A stretch of 64,000 bases of DNA. Source: Linum tenue. Taxonomy: Eukaryota; Streptophyta; Magnoliopsida; Malpighiales; Linaceae. Where the stretch lies: positions 23,843,633 to 23,907,632 of the forward strand of contig CAMGYJ010000009.1 in NCBI GenBank assembly GCA_946122785.1, given 5' to 3'. The position numbers and the translations under genes are program-made. Positions 1-11,946 of the stretch are shown piece after piece. The first letter of the stretch is position 1. Each line of letters opens with the position of its first letter. Below the pieces are notes generated by a model that worked only from the letters and a program-made list of their open reading frames with translations, searched no databases and was not told the origin of the DNA.

Positions 1-26
1 ATTCATTTAAGAACAAATTCATTTAG

Positions 27-88
27 TGTAATTGGTTATGATTGTTGTCTTTGTTTGAAGAGAACTGGGTTCAAATCTTGGTATTGAT
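27..88 (+). repeat. tRNA-like head with pol III A and B box motifs (possible SINE relic)
   Basis: The stretch holds TAGTGTAATTGG, which fits the A-box consensus TRGYNNARNNGG, and about 30 bases later GGGTTCAAATC, which contains a match to the B box GWTCRANNC. It does not fold into an obvious complete tRNA and sits directly in front of the LINE fragment. A relative with the same A box lies near 57140. A tRNA-derived SINE head is the likeliest reading; chance similarity remains possible. Confidence 0.35.
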
Positions 89-96
89 ATTTGTCA

Positions 97-1725
97 TATG
101 GCCCGCTTTTGGTGGGGAGGGACTAAGAATAGACGCCGTATCAAATGGATCTCGTGGCGTCTGTAGAAGTAAATTTGATGGTGGATTGGGTTTTTGTCGG
201 TTGAAGCTAGTTAATCAAGCATTACTGGCTAAGATTGGCTGGCGGATTATGTCTGAGCCAGATTCCCTATTAGCTAGGGTCTTAAAGGGGAAGTACTTCC
301 CTGATTGCTCATTCTTAGAGGCGCGGGCTCGCTCTAGGCCTTCATGGGGTTGGAGGGGCATCCTGCGCGGCTGGGAATTACTACGACAAGGGTTGTGTTA
401 GCAAGTGGGTTCGGGTGAGTCTATTCGAATTGTTGAGGATAGATGGATCCCAACTCAAAGAGGGGAGTTGGCGCTGCGACATGGAGTCTTGCTCCAACCA
501 GAGCAAACCGTGGATACCTTGCTTGCAGAAGAGAGAGGGTCTTGGTGTGAGCACTGCTTACAGTTCTGTTTCCCGTTAGAGGTAATATGTTCAATTCTTA
601 AAGTTTCTTTACATAGAGAACCGTTGTCGGATCGTTTGGTGTGGCAGGATGATACGGTCGGTGAGTATTCTGTGAAGTCCGGCTATCACCTGGTTGTCCG
701 TTTGTCTAGGGCCGCTGGGGGATGGAAGGATGAAGTGTCCTGGTTTGATGCTCCTTTTTGGGAAAAAGTTTAGAGCTTTCAGATACCGTAGAAACTGGAA
801 TTCTTTGTATGGCAAGCACTGCGGCAAATCCTTCCCGCTCTGGAAGCTTTAGAGGAGAAAGGATGTCAGGTTCAGAACAGGTGCCCAGTTTGTTGGGAGC
901 CGGTTGAGACTATGGAGCATTTGTTCCTTCACTGCAACGGTTGGACTTTGGCAGGGAGCGGGTTTGATGGCGGCCAAAGCGGGATTGTCGAAGAGTAACT
1001 TTGCCTTGTTTTTTCGTCGGTTAATAAAGAGTGATGATTCTCCTATTCGTGCAATGCAGGTGGTGGCTCTCTTTTGGCGGATATGGAAGTCGCGAAACTG
1101 GGCAGCGTTTGAGCATTGCAATATATTTTTGTCGCATTGCTTCGGCAGTATCGTCTCTAGCTGCAGGAGTGGGGGGATTGTAAATCAGGACATGGTAGTT
1201 CCAAGGAGATTCATCCTGTTGTCGGGCCGTCTGTCTTGCTTGCAGGGGTTGTCAAGTGTTATGTGGATGGGGCGATTGCTGCTGGGTCGCATGGGGAAGG
1301 GGGGTAGTAGTGCAGCATGGTTCAGGATCGATTACTCTTGTGCATGTATATGCAGGACCGGTGGATCCCTTTCTGGTGGAGTTGGTGGCATTTCGGGACG
1401 CTATTCGTTGGTGCTCTTTAAAGGGTTTTGAGGTGGTTCTAATTGTGGGAGATGTTGCTAACGTTATTGAAAAGATTAGGGACGGGACTGTGTGCTAGAT
1501 GCTCGAAGAGGGATCATTCTGTAGGACGTTGGGGTTTGGAGACATAAGTATAGTGAGTTCAAAATCCAGTTTATAGGTAGGTAGAACATTTGGTGGCTAG
1601 AAAAATCCTTTCTTTGTTTCTTACTAGTGTGGTGGGTTTTGATTTCGCCTCTTGGTTGAGGTCTGAATAGTAAACTGTATATCACTTTTCTTGGTAATGC
1701 AAGTGATCTTTTGGAAAAATAAAAA
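97..1725 (+). mobile_element. LINE (L1-type non-LTR retrotransposon) 3' end, decayed
   Basis: Translated pieces follow the order of a plant LINE ORF2 C-terminus. First comes the region after the reverse transcriptase core (FWWGG, then GGLGF and ALLAKIGWR near 190-250), then the zf-RVT region (405-773), then an RNase H domain beginning CYVDGA near 1255 and continuing with AFRDAIRW and VVLIVGDV. The last readable part (LVARKILSLF, about 1590) is the usual C-terminal tail. Several stops and frameshifts separate the pieces, so it is dead. The catalytic part of the reverse transcriptase is absent. A short A-rich stretch near 1717-1727 may be the tail. Confidence 0.85.
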
Positions 1726-1792
1726 TTGTTATGTCCATGGCTTGTCTCCTTCTCCGCCCGTCCTTCGAGGTGCTGCTTCAAATTTTTTGTTA

Positions 1793-3184
1793 GGGTAAAT
1801 TGCAGGTTTCGTCACTGAGTTTACTAAAAAAAGTTCATGTTTGGTCACTTAAAATATTTAATTCCATTCGTGATAACTAAAATTAGTTGAATCGTTCTAA
1901 TTTAGTCACTCTCCGTCCAATTTTATTATCTTTGTCCTAAGTGGCGGTCAACTCTCATGGTTAACCGTTAAATGAGCGACGTGTCAATTAAAATAATAAT
2001 AATAATATATTTTTTAATATATTAGAATTTGCACCTCATTATTCCAACTATTAAAAAATAAAAACAAACAAAAAGTAGTTTTTTTAATCCCCGCCAACGT
2101 AGCAACCACCAAGGCCCACCCGCTGCTGCGTCCCCTGCCTGGGAGAAAATTTGACATCATGGTGTTGCTAAGCTAAATTCATCCACATACACCAATATCT
2201 AGTCGGCATCGTCATGGTGCCGCCTCTCCTTTATTAACTGACGACCGTCGTAGGTAGAAGTGAACGCGAGGAGAACATTTCTTCGAGTGGGTTCTCGTTC
2301 TGGAGTCATATTGAGGCTGCTGGAATTTGGGGAATGTGGAAAGACGATTGGGAAAGTTTTGATTTGTTTGGGATAGGGTTTCCTAAATCTACAACAAGAA
2401 GAACAGAAAGGAGGGGATACGGCGGCGGGTAATGGAAACGAAAAATTGATTCTTGGAGATGATGTCGTCGACGCGGCGGTGGCATCCGGAGATTGAATAA
2501 ACAGTTGGTGGTGGGAAACAACGCATGACCGACGTAATAGAGGGTTTCGCCTGCTCTGTTTCTAGATACAGCTGGAACGATTCGATGAAGCTCCCGATTG
2601 ATCTATGGAAGGCAAGGAGTTGTGAGGGGAACATGTAGTAGTTTGTGGAGCGAAAGGAAAAGGAACTGTTTCTAGATACTGCTGGAATGATTGGATGAAG
2701 CTCTCGATTGATCCATGGAAGGCAAGGAGTTGTGAGGGTAACGAGTAGTAGTTTGTGGAGCAAAAGGAAAAGGAAGTAGAGGTGCAGGTGGTGGACTGGT
2801 GGCGGAGTTGTGAGATTAGGGGGAAGGTATCAATTTGCGGGAAGGAAGGAGAGTTAACGCCGGAGGGGTAGGGTTGGGTGAGGTGGTTTAGGAATTAAAA
2901 GGTAATATTTTTTTTTTTTTTTTAATTTCTTAATAGTTGGGATAATGTGTTGGAAATTTTAAAATTTAAAATTTAAAATTTTATTTTTTAATTAACACTT
3001 CACTCATTTAACGGTCAACTATGAGAGTTGACCGCCGCGTAAGATAAAGATAATGGAAATGGATGGAGAGTGACCAAACTTGAACTACTTAACTAATTTT
3101 AGTGACCAAGAATGGAATTAAATATTTCTAGTGACTAAACATGAACATTTTAGTAAACTCAGTTACCAAACTTGCAATTTACTC
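1793..3184. mobile_element. Mutator-like non-autonomous element with long TIRs
   Basis: The two ends are inverted copies of each other over roughly 280 bases (about 1793-2075 and 2905-3184). They begin GGGTAAATTGCAGG on the left and, on the complement, GAGTAAATTGCAAG on the right. The flanks tttttgtta (1784-1792) and tttttatta (3185-3193) form a 9-bp target duplication with one mismatch, the size expected for Mutator-like elements. The interior (about 2090-2900) is much richer in G+C than the ends and shows no transposase. It may hold captured host sequence, but I do not recognise any. Confidence 0.8.
2561..2770. repeat. Direct duplication of about 110 bp inside the Mutator-like element
   Basis: A unit beginning tagatacagctggaacgatt is followed at once by a second, slightly diverged copy (tagatactgctggaatgatt). 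Both copies run through ggcaaggagttgtgaggg to a purine-rich end. An open frame on the minus strand (2389-2763) crosses both copies, but its translation looks like nothing known and I do not call it a gene. Confidence 0.75.
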
Positions 3185-3193
3185 TTTTTATTA

Positions 3194-5276
3194 TGATATA
3201 TCAATGAAAAAATGAATTGCATAAACTGCTACTTTCAAGTAATTTTAAGGATATGAATGACGAAGATGTCACGTAATGTAACATGAATAGAAAATTGTGT
3301 TATTTCGAGAATTTTTTTCCAAATTGTCTAGTTTTATTTTCTAGTGACAAAAAAGATAGTGAACATAAAAACAGTTTCACAACTTATAATTGATGAAAAT
3401 ACTATTAAATTTGTTATTTTATTATTACATTATTAATAAAATAACATATCTATCACATTTTGAGAAAAATATTTACCACATTTTTTATTTAATTTTTCCC
3501 TCTTACTTTTCCTATCACGTTACACCAAAAAACACCATATTCTCCTACTATTTCCCTTTCCCCCAAAATTTCATTCCCCTCAAAATTTTGTATTCTCTCC
3601 TTTCTTCCCATCTCGGAAACAAAGTGTAAGGTGAGGATTTATATATGATATTTAGTATTTGAAACACATATTTAGTGTATTATTTGTGGTTCAAAGTCAG
3701 ACCACCAAAGTTGTGATTTGAAACTCATCAAGCATATAAATGAGACTTGTTTTTAAACTTTTAAAGTGTAAGTACTATAATATGCAAACAACAATTTCTA
3801 TATATGAAAATGTAAATTTTCACCCAATTTTGAGGCATCTTTATAATTTCATTGAATTTCAGGTAATAAATTGTAAGACCTAATAAGTTTATGCATCAAA
3901 TATAATAAATAAAATAAATTCAAATACATAAAATTTGCGTAATATACAAAAAATGAGTTTGAATTTCAAATACATATATTTCAAATTGATAACTTTATAC
4001 TCATATTTTGAAGACATGCATTTAAAATATACTTATCCAAAAGCACAATCAATTACTGTTAGTTTATGGACTTCCAAGTTCCAACTAACCACTTCCTTAC
4101 ATGGTGTGATTTTACTTCCAGAAATACCTACAAAAACTTCTTTCCACCTTCCTTTCTTACCAATTCTTCGAATTTGCATTTCAAGATATAACTTTATGAG
4201 CACTTCTATTATGCTATATAGCATTGGTGCTTTAATGTACAACTTATTAGCACTTCTATTATGCTATATAGAATTGGTGCTTTAATGTACAACTCAAAGT
4301 TGTACCATAACATTAAATGTATAAGTTTAGGTTGTACTATAAAGCAATTTGTACCATTATGTTATTATACAACTTTACAACTTGAAGTACACATAAAGGT
4401 AGCAAGTTCAAGTTGTACCATAAAAGAATTTGTACAAAAAGTATAGGTACAATATGAAGTTGTACCATAACGTAAATGTACAATTTTAAGTTGTATCATA
4501 AAGGTAAAAACCTATAGTATCAATACTATATAACATTGTAAAATATCTCACCATTTATATATCATGAGAACTGGTGTCCTTCCAGCCTGAAATGGGTGAA
4601 GTTGAGTGGGGTGAATAAATGGTTGGTCCGTATTTACTAGGACAAACTGATGTTTGGATTGGACCATATCGAACCGACTATAATGTTGTCTTGTACTTGG
4701 TCCCATGAAATTTATAAATACGAAAGAAAAATTAATCGAATTGATATTTGGACCGGACCAGACTGAACCAAATCATATACCAAATACAATATTGATATGA
4801 TCCTTAATCTTACCATATCTTTCTGTATTAAAATACAATTCTCGTAAATTTGGCTTGGTTCGAATTGGACCGAACCGTTGCACACTTCGAGCATGCTCGA
4901 ATTTTATTAACAAGTCATGTTTTCATGCTAGAATTTTATTAACAAGTCATGTTTTCAACTTTTCAAAACTCAAGTGCGTAATGTAGGCTGTTGCTTGTAC
5001 CTCAGGTACGTACGGGTTATGTGCTTCATTCATTGGGAAGATCATTGGAAACATATGTGCAATGCTTATACCTTGGTTCACTAGCATAACCCTAGACTAT
5101 TAGAATTTTTGGATTCCAAAGCACAGTATGATTGTATATATGGCTCATCGTTCTTAGCTGATAAATCATGTAGATCTTAGCAACAGTCGATTTACACTTC
5201 TGTTAGGCCGAAAGTTATTGTTTGCTCTTCTTTAATTTACATTGTTTTTTAGGGTCAGATTTTGTGAGCAAGCAGC
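3194..5276. other. AT-rich spacer with a 50-bp tandem duplication
   Basis: No gene was recognised. Two adjacent copies of a 50-bp unit lie at about 4199-4298 (core cttctattatgctatatag). They are followed to about 4500 by loosely repeated aagttgtaccataa motifs. Sequence around 4600-4900 contains ggaccggaccaga and related words reminiscent of degenerate transposon ends, but I could not pair them. Confidence 0.5.
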
Positions 5277-5284
5277 GTTGGTGG

Positions 5285-6013
5285 TAGGGGTGGGCATTGG
5301 GTGGGTCGGGTGGATTTTGACCATAAAATGCACCCACCCGCGCTTACACGGATTGATAATTTCTAACCCACCACCCACCCACATTTAGTCTCGGGTTGGG
5401 TCGGGCGGATGGTGGATGATGCGGGTGGGTTTGTGGGTTCACCCACATCACAATGTATATAATATAAAGGAGTCAACTTGACATGATAATAGGTGAAGAG
5501 AATCATCGAGGGAAACAAGAAGTTGAAATAGGGCGAAAAATGTTGAATTAGTTCTTAAATTGGATAGAAATTCTATTATGAAAGAGTTTTCTACAGATTG
5601 AGACGATTATTAGGTGCAAGAAACTAGACGATTATTAGGTGCAAGAAACTAAGGAAAATAATTCCACAAAGGAAAGAGCGGTGATCAAGGCACGAGAATT
5701 AGAGGAAAAAGTAAAGGGAAGAAGAGGGGATCTCTATTTGGAAGGTTGGCTTTGAGGTTCAAACTCGAGGAGCAGTCCGAGTTTATATCTAAAGTCTACA
5801 CTCTCCTCTCTCTAGCGCCAACAACTTTGATCTTTTTGCTGTTGGGTTGAGCGGGTCACCCGCACACTCACCCACAACCCACCCACCACCCGGCGGATGG
5901 CTCCCAGCTCAACCCGTCACCCACCCACTGACCCATCCACTTAACGAAATTCGGGTCAAATGCGGGTGGGTCGGTCCAAATCCGCGGATGATCCGCCCGC
6001 ATGCCCAGCCCTA
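5285..6013. mobile_element. hAT-type non-autonomous element
   Basis: The ends are TAGGGGTGGGCA and, on the complement, TAGGGCTGGGCA. They are flanked by a perfect 8-bp duplication gttggtgg (5277-5284 and 6014-6021), the size made by hAT transposases. Both subterminal regions are packed with short words such as gggtgggt and cccaccc in opposite orientations, which could bind a transposase. The middle is AT-rich and has no coding capacity. The intact duplication suggests a fairly young insertion. Confidence 0.88.
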
Positions 6014-6021
6014 GTTGGTGG

Positions 6022-6864
6022 GGCGTTATTGGTTCTACTTGTGAGAGAAAATTCTTGTTTTTTAAAAGTTGATTTTGGTGCATAATGGGAATTTTTTATA
6101 GCACAAAAATATGTTTTTCCGAAGAAAAAAATAATATTAGTTTATTCTCAATAATTTTTAGTTTATTGAGAATAAATTAAGTATGATCTTATACCAAAAT
6201 TAGAGATAAACTGGTCAATATGTAAAAATTATAACTTTCCTTCCGTTGCTGAAATAGAAAGTAATCAAAATCTAACTATGAGAAATAAGTGCCCAAGATC
6301 TTGGTTAATATTGTTGGAGAAATTTAGAAACTCCATTGATCAACAGTACATTTGTGTTTGAAATTGTTTGTCATCTACAGTACACAAACCCATCCAAGTT
6401 AAGTGATAAGAAGATCCAAAAATGAGGAAAGAAAAAAGTTGAGTCAGAAGTTGTTAGAAAAAGAGCAGACTAAAATGACAAAACATCTTGAAAGCCGTAA
6501 GATGAGAAACCCAGTGAAACCCTAGCTGCACACACCACTTGTCGCCAGAACCCAGAAGTGAACAAACCAAACCATGTCATTCTCATCTTCTTCACCGACC
6601 AAAAAAACTTTCCTCTCCATTTCGTCGTTAATATGTCCACACCAACATGCACTTATCCAACGGTTAAAAATCCAACGGAAACCAACAGTGAAATGAGTTC
6701 CCCTGATGAGCAGGTTTTCACAGCAAACAAACCCTAAATCTCTTTGCAAATTTCCCAATCATCAACTAATTGAAGTTAAATAAAACCAACCAACAACAGC
6801 CCTATTCCCCACGACAACAACCCATCTGCTGAGTCAGCTCAGCATCCGAGTCATAAAAAAAAAA
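6022..6864. other. Spacer downstream of the MYB gene
   Basis: This is the 3' flank of the minus-strand MYB gene and presumably includes its 3' UTR and polyadenylation signals. No convincing ORF, repeat or element end is visible. Confidence 0.5.
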
Positions 6865-9356
6865 CTACCTGCTGTTCAAGCCGGCCGAAGTAAACGAAAG
6901 CATCTCAATCAAGTCCATCTCCTTCTTCCCCTCACCAGCCCCGTTCTCCACTCCACCGCAGCCCACAACAGCGTCAGCAACCAACGACGAGGAGCTGGAT
7001 GCATACATTGCTCCTCCGTTCAAGAGATCGTACAGGTACAGATCCGCATAAAGGTGGCGGCCGTTACTACTCTCCATGGCAGCAGCAGCAGCACTATAAG
7101 GCTTCATCTCTGCACCGTCCACGTCATCGTTGGCAGAAGCGACGGCATTGTCATGATCATAGAGAGTTATTACCGACGGGGAAGGGGAAGGGGAAGGCTC
7201 CTTGGTGGCAAACAGGTTCTGCATGAAGAGGAGCTCGTCGTCGTAGGTGTGGGTGATGAGAGTGGTGGAGTCGTCTGATGCTGCTGACTCGGACAGGGAG
7301 GGGAGGAGGGATCCTTGGGCGGCGCCGGCGGAGGATGTAGTACTGCTACTAGCGCCGACCACAGTGGTTTGGGCGAGTTCCAGGGTTTTGCTGCGGATGT
7401 AGTCTTGGAGGATGGATGAGGACGACTGAGTTTTGCCATTGTTGTTGTTGTCGTTGTCGTTGTCGGGTGGCGTTGATGACTTGGCGGAGGTTTGCTTCCG
7501 GCGTGAGTTCTGGCGGACGCTTGGTGGCGTTCCAGTGATTCTTGATGGCGTTCTCGGTCCTTCCCTGAATCAGCTTGGCGATTTCTGCCCACCGGTTCCC
7601 TATCTTTGCATGGGCGTCTACTAGTATCCGCTCCTCCTCTTCACTCCAACCGTCCTTCTGCATAAACAAAATAAAAAGACACCTCAATTCTACAAGTCAC
7701 ACTACTGGTGCATAAGTTCCAAGTCTCAGACAATGCCGACTCTCATATGAATACTTTGAAAGTTTTATGAAACTGACTGGACGATTCGAACGTGCAAAAC
7801 CCCTATCAGTTGCTATGAGAAATTTTCCTCAAAATGAATGGTTGTGAAAAGGATTGAACTCGAGTACACACTGTATCAATTCACATGTTTTGGTAACGAA
7901 TCGGTAGTTACAATGAAGAAGCAAAATTAACGTGACGGAAGTGAACGACAAAAGTAAGAAGAAAAGAGTTTACATATAAAAAAGGAAATAAGGTAAAATA
8001 GTTATCTTTATTCTTAAAAATTAGATGAAGAGAACGGTTAGGACGAATCAAAATATAAAAACGAAGCAAATCACATGAAAAACAACTCAAGCTGTTGATC
8101 ATCAACTCCAGTAGAAATTTGACTCTTTTTATGTTATCAATGAGCTGCACTCTCTACATGCAAAGGACAGAAAACAAAAGGGACGCAAATTGAAACAAAA
8201 CAAAAATCATTAGGAGAAAGAAACATGCAAACCTGGCATCAATGAGTTAGTTAGTTGCTCTCCACGCAAGGACAGAATTGAAAAGGAGATTGCTGAAAGC
8301 CGGGGGAGAAAACAGAAACATACTAGGAGAAAGGGGGAAAAAAACACAATTTTGCATGGTTTTCGATACCTAGATTTTGGGTTGGGAAAGGGGCAAAGTT
8401 CCCCCAATCTAACAAACGAAGTAGAGATTATTGCAAGGGAGAGATATTCCGATTGGCCAAGGAAAATGAAAGGAATTCTTAGCTAAAATGGAGGAGCTTC
8501 AGTAGTAAAGTATGGATTCTATTCATGTGTTCGGAATTTTTTTAACTATCATTTTGAGGAAAATATTTTGGTGTTCAACGATAAATAAGAAAGATTATCA
8601 CTCGAACTCGTTAACGAATTTCTTGCTAATATAAATGGAAATCAAAGTGGATTTAAAGAAGAAATGATAAAAATAACACAAGTAGCAAGATATAAGAGAT
8701 TTGGACACGATATGCTTGTGGTTTCGACTCTATCAATCTACCATATCGAGAAAAATTCCGTAATGACCATCAACAAACGAAGAAGGAATAGATCGAATTC
8801 TCCAGCTAGCAGATTCAACCCTAAAATGGCAAAACGAAGGGAGAAAAAGAGACCTTGATATCTGGGCGCAAATGGTTGTGCCACCTCTCCCTGCACTGCT
8901 TACCAGCCCTCCCAGCAAGCCTCTCAGCTATCTGCGCCCATTTCCTTATCCCGAATTGCTTCACCAGCCTTATCAGCTTCCTGTTTTTTTTTTTTTTTTT
9001 TTCATTACAAAATATCAACAGAAACAGAAACAAAAAAACCCACCAAAAATGGTAAAAAAAAAAAATCACACCTAGCCAGCTAGCTAGCCAACGTACCTAT
9101 CTTCTTCTTCAGTCCACTGGCCTTTGATCAAAGCGGCAGAAGCCGACGACGGCTGCTTCTTCCCGCCTTCTTCCCGCCGCCGCCTTTCCCCCCTTCCTCG
9201 TCGCCACCCGCCTTAGCAACGACGCCGCATCAATCGTGGGTACTGCCGAGCATCATCCAGTCAATCCCCAGCCCCCCGCAGTCCTCATCTCCGAAGCTCA
9301 TGGCAGCCGACCAAGGGGAACCCAGCCGGTGGACAAAACGACGACGGATTCGACGA

Positions 9357-9392
<36 letters not shown>

Positions 9393-9671
9393 ATTATTAT
9401 CACTGTAGCCGTAAAGAAACCCGTTGAGCGGCGGCGCTTCTTTTGTTGTCGTGGTGATGAGCTGCTGCTGTGGGAAATGGGTTTGCTGATTGATGTTATT
9501 GCTGCTGCTGCTGTTGCCGCCTCGGGCCTGGGGGCCCCACAAGAACCTGTCGATGGCGGTGAGCGGTGGCGGAGTAATTGTCCGGTAAACCGTCGCAGAG
9601 GAAGAGGAGGAATTCATGACAACGGGGTTGTTCCTTCCGTACCCAAACCCCGCGCCGCCTTCTTCCTCCAT
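6865..9671 (-). CDS. R2R3-MYB transcription factor, MYB64/MYB98/MYB118/MYB119 clade, with frame breaks
   Basis: Three exons are visible on the minus strand: 9671-9097, 8980-8854 and 7657-6865, with introns of 116 and 1196 bp and good GT/AG borders. Exon 1 encodes a Ser/Asn/Gln-rich N-terminus starting [12 protein letters not shown] and ends in [10 protein letters not shown]. Exon 2 completes repeat R2 ([27 protein letters not shown]). Exon 3 holds R3 ([43 protein letters not shown]) and a Ser/Asp-rich tail ending in GLNSR. The tryptophans of both repeats are present. The repeats match the clade that in Arabidopsis acts in female gametophyte and seed development, as nuclear DNA-binding regulators. 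Oddities: one extra base after WNATKR near 7515, two compensating frame shifts in exon 1 (about 9310 and 9160), and a TGA (9230-9232) in the middle frame. Either the gene is a recent pseudogene, exon 1 holds an unrecognised intron, or the sequence has indel errors. Confidence 0.82.
9357..9402 (-). repeat. Trinucleotide repeat coding a poly-asparagine run
   Basis: About fifteen consecutive gtt/att triplets on the plus strand read as a run of fourteen asparagines in exon 1 of the MYB gene. Such repeats are prone to length change and commonly sit in the disordered part of MYB proteins. Confidence 0.85.
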
Positions 9672-10583
9672 GATTGGGAGAGGACAGGTTTCTGTATGAC
9701 GATGATGATGATGATTACAAGGTGGGAAAAGAAAGAAAGAAAGAAAGAGATGAGATTGAGGTGAATTAAGGGAGTGGAGAGAGCTGGTAATAATGGAGGA
9801 AGGGGAGGGAGTGAGCTGAGAATGAATTGAGTGGGAAGGCTGGGTTATAGGCTTCTCATATGCCTTGCCACCTCCTCAGCCGTCGATCTCTCTCCCCATC
9901 GCACGGCTCACGTTTGAAGATGGCTCAGCTCCTCAACTTCCTCCCTCCGACCAAAAGTAAAATCAGGGGGAGTCAAGTCAAGTCAAGTAAATAAAATGAA
10001 ATGAAAAAAGGGCCCTATTTCAGCTGCTTGATCATAATAATTATTGTTATTATGGGCATCATTACCGACTAAATCCTTTCTTCTTCACCATTCCCAAATG
10101 AGTCAACACGTACACAAATCATATATATGTAAGCAGTTGTAAATTTTCAAGTATTCCCTAGACTCAGCGCACTATATATTTCTAAATTTCAAATATAAGT
10201 ATTTAGCCACTATATATTTTGCTTGTTTTGATTAATTGATATTAAAAGAGCCTCAATGTGACTTCAAATTATATATTTTGTGTACTTGGTATTAGTTTTA
10301 CCTCATGAGAAATGCTGGAGCATTAATATATATGATTAATCACATGGAAATATATATATGGGTGAGTTTGGTAATTTCAAGAGTTAAGCAATTAATGCTA
10401 ATTAATTAATATGTTGTAATTATTGGATTTCATTTACTAAGTTTTCATATTTGTGCTTTTTTTAGTTTTTGGGGAATAAATGGTGGAGGGATTGGGCTGT
10501 AACCGTTGGAGAAGCCATTAATTTAGTTCTTCTTCATCTCCTTCTCGCCCAGGTGGTCAAACCTTCCGTATAAATTATCAAGT
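9672..10583. promoter_or_regulatory. Presumed 5' UTR and promoter region of the MYB gene
   Basis: This region lies upstream of the MYB start codon on the minus strand. It holds a gaaagaaagaaagaaag tract (9727-9750), a gatgatgatgatg tract and, further out, AT-rich sequence with several atatata runs. I see no TATA box at a clearly right distance, so no transcription start is proposed. Confidence 0.35.
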
Positions 10584-10592
10584 TAAAAATAA

Positions 10593-11946
10593 GGGGTTAT
10601 AGGTATAATATGACCCTCTACTATGCAGTTTTATCAACTGAATCGCTATTCGTCGTCCTAAAATTCAAAAAAATTCGCCCTAAAATACATTAATTGACAC
10701 ATTTACCCCTAATATCAATTCTAACCTAAACCGGGGAAAATGTCGCCGTCGGCCACCCAAGTATTCCTCTCGTTCGGTCCCTGCTGCCAACAAAGGAGGA
10801 TGAAGAAGGTCATTAGTCGCCGCCGGAGTCGCTCCCCGCCGCCGCTAATATTTGTCGTTGCTGTCGACCAGGAGGAGGGAGGAGGGCGAAGAAGAAGGAA
10901 GGAGAGAGCGATTTATCCAAAACAGAGAATGATGCAGCTGGGAACGTGGAAGTGGAGTCGGGGAAACTTGGCCGGAAAATTTAGCGAAGTGATGGCTTGG
11001 GATTCCCAGACACTGGCGAGAGAATCGGTCAATAAATAAGAGATATTGAGAGACTCAATTATGCACAATTAAGATGGGAATTGTAGTTGGTTAAGGAAAT
11101 AACAAGGAATGGAGGTCGGAGCAGATGTCTCGACAAGAAGAGGGCAACCAAAGAGAGAAATAGCCCAGGAAAGTCTTGGCTTTGGTGAAATTGAACTTAC
11201 GGCCAACGATTTCTAAATGGGTTTATTCACCTGCACGGATCGCCGCCTGAAGGAAGAAAAAGACGCAGCACAATAGAGGATTGCATTTTTTGTGTTTTTT
11301 TTTGTTGGTCGGCGTCGGACAGGTTGAAATCCCGTCGCCGGCGAGCTGGGACAGGTACCTGACCAGCTGACCGGTCGCTTGCAGTCGCTGACGGATTATG
11401 AAACAAAACTTAAACAAAGGACATTAGAGTCATTTTAACAAAAGTTAGGGCGACAAATAAGGTATTTTAGGGCGACGAATAGCAATGCCCTTTATCAAAC
11501 ATGTCCCTACTATATTTTAGTAGGGAACATGCCCCTATACTTTGTAAAAACGATCAAACATGTCCTTCTGTTAAAATTTGCATTCAAAACCATCAACCAT
11601 GGTCGAACCTTAGTTTGGGCGACACCTATGTCTAAAATATTCCTAATAATTTTACTTTAGAAATGTTTTGTTTCTTTTGTATAGCCAAATACCTCTGATA
11701 ATTTCACTTTAACGAGACTTGGAGATATAAATGAGGAGGAAAAACTGACATTTCATCCCCAATTTTTTCGATATCGGGTCGTGTGAATCTCGGTTCAACC
11801 GTGTTTGACCATTTTTAATGGAAATTTTAACATAATGACATATTTGATAATTTTCCAAAGTATAAAGGCATGTTTGATGTAAAAAATAATAGAGGGGCAT
11901 GTTTGATAAAATTACATAGTAGAGAGACATATTATATCTATAACCC
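10593..11946. mobile_element. Outer Mutator-like element, split by an inner one
   Basis: The left end starts GGGGTTATAGGTATAATATG and the right end is its imperfect complement (catattatatctataaccc). Flanks taaaaataa (10584-10592) and taaaaacaa (11947-11955) form a 9-bp duplication with one mismatch. The same family is present uninterrupted at 22307-22800. The comparison shows that the segment 10638-11489 is a later insertion. Confidence 0.75.
10638..11489. mobile_element. Inner Mutator-like element with GC-rich interior
   Basis: The terminal inverted repeats are about 60 bp and share gctattcgtcgycctaaaat. They are flanked by ttttatcaa and ctttatcaa, a 9-bp duplication with one mismatch, which joins cleanly into the outer element when the insert is removed. 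The interior carries a 99-codon frame (10740-11039, plus) rich in Arg and Ser and a 64-codon frame on the minus strand (11223-11417). Neither resembles a known protein, but the high G+C interior is what captured host sequence would look like. Confidence 0.7.

Noticed and set aside
4033..4446. Overlapping small frames in the AT-rich region
   Set aside because: They arise from the tandem duplication and AT-rich words; translations look like nothing known.
7170..7592. A 140-codon minus-strand frame rich in Pro, Ser and Thr
   Set aside because: It is a wrong-frame reading of MYB exon 3; the conserved tail and the R3 repeat are in the other frames.
9300..9764. A 154-codon plus-strand frame with a poly-Val run
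   Set aside because: It lies antisense to exon 1 of the MYB gene; the run is the reverse reading of the asparagine-coding triplet repeat.
10740..11039. 99-codon Arg/Ser-rich frame as a gene
   Set aside because: It sits inside a Mutator-like element, has no recognised domain, and GC-rich sequence gives such frames by chance. Kept only as possible captured sequence.
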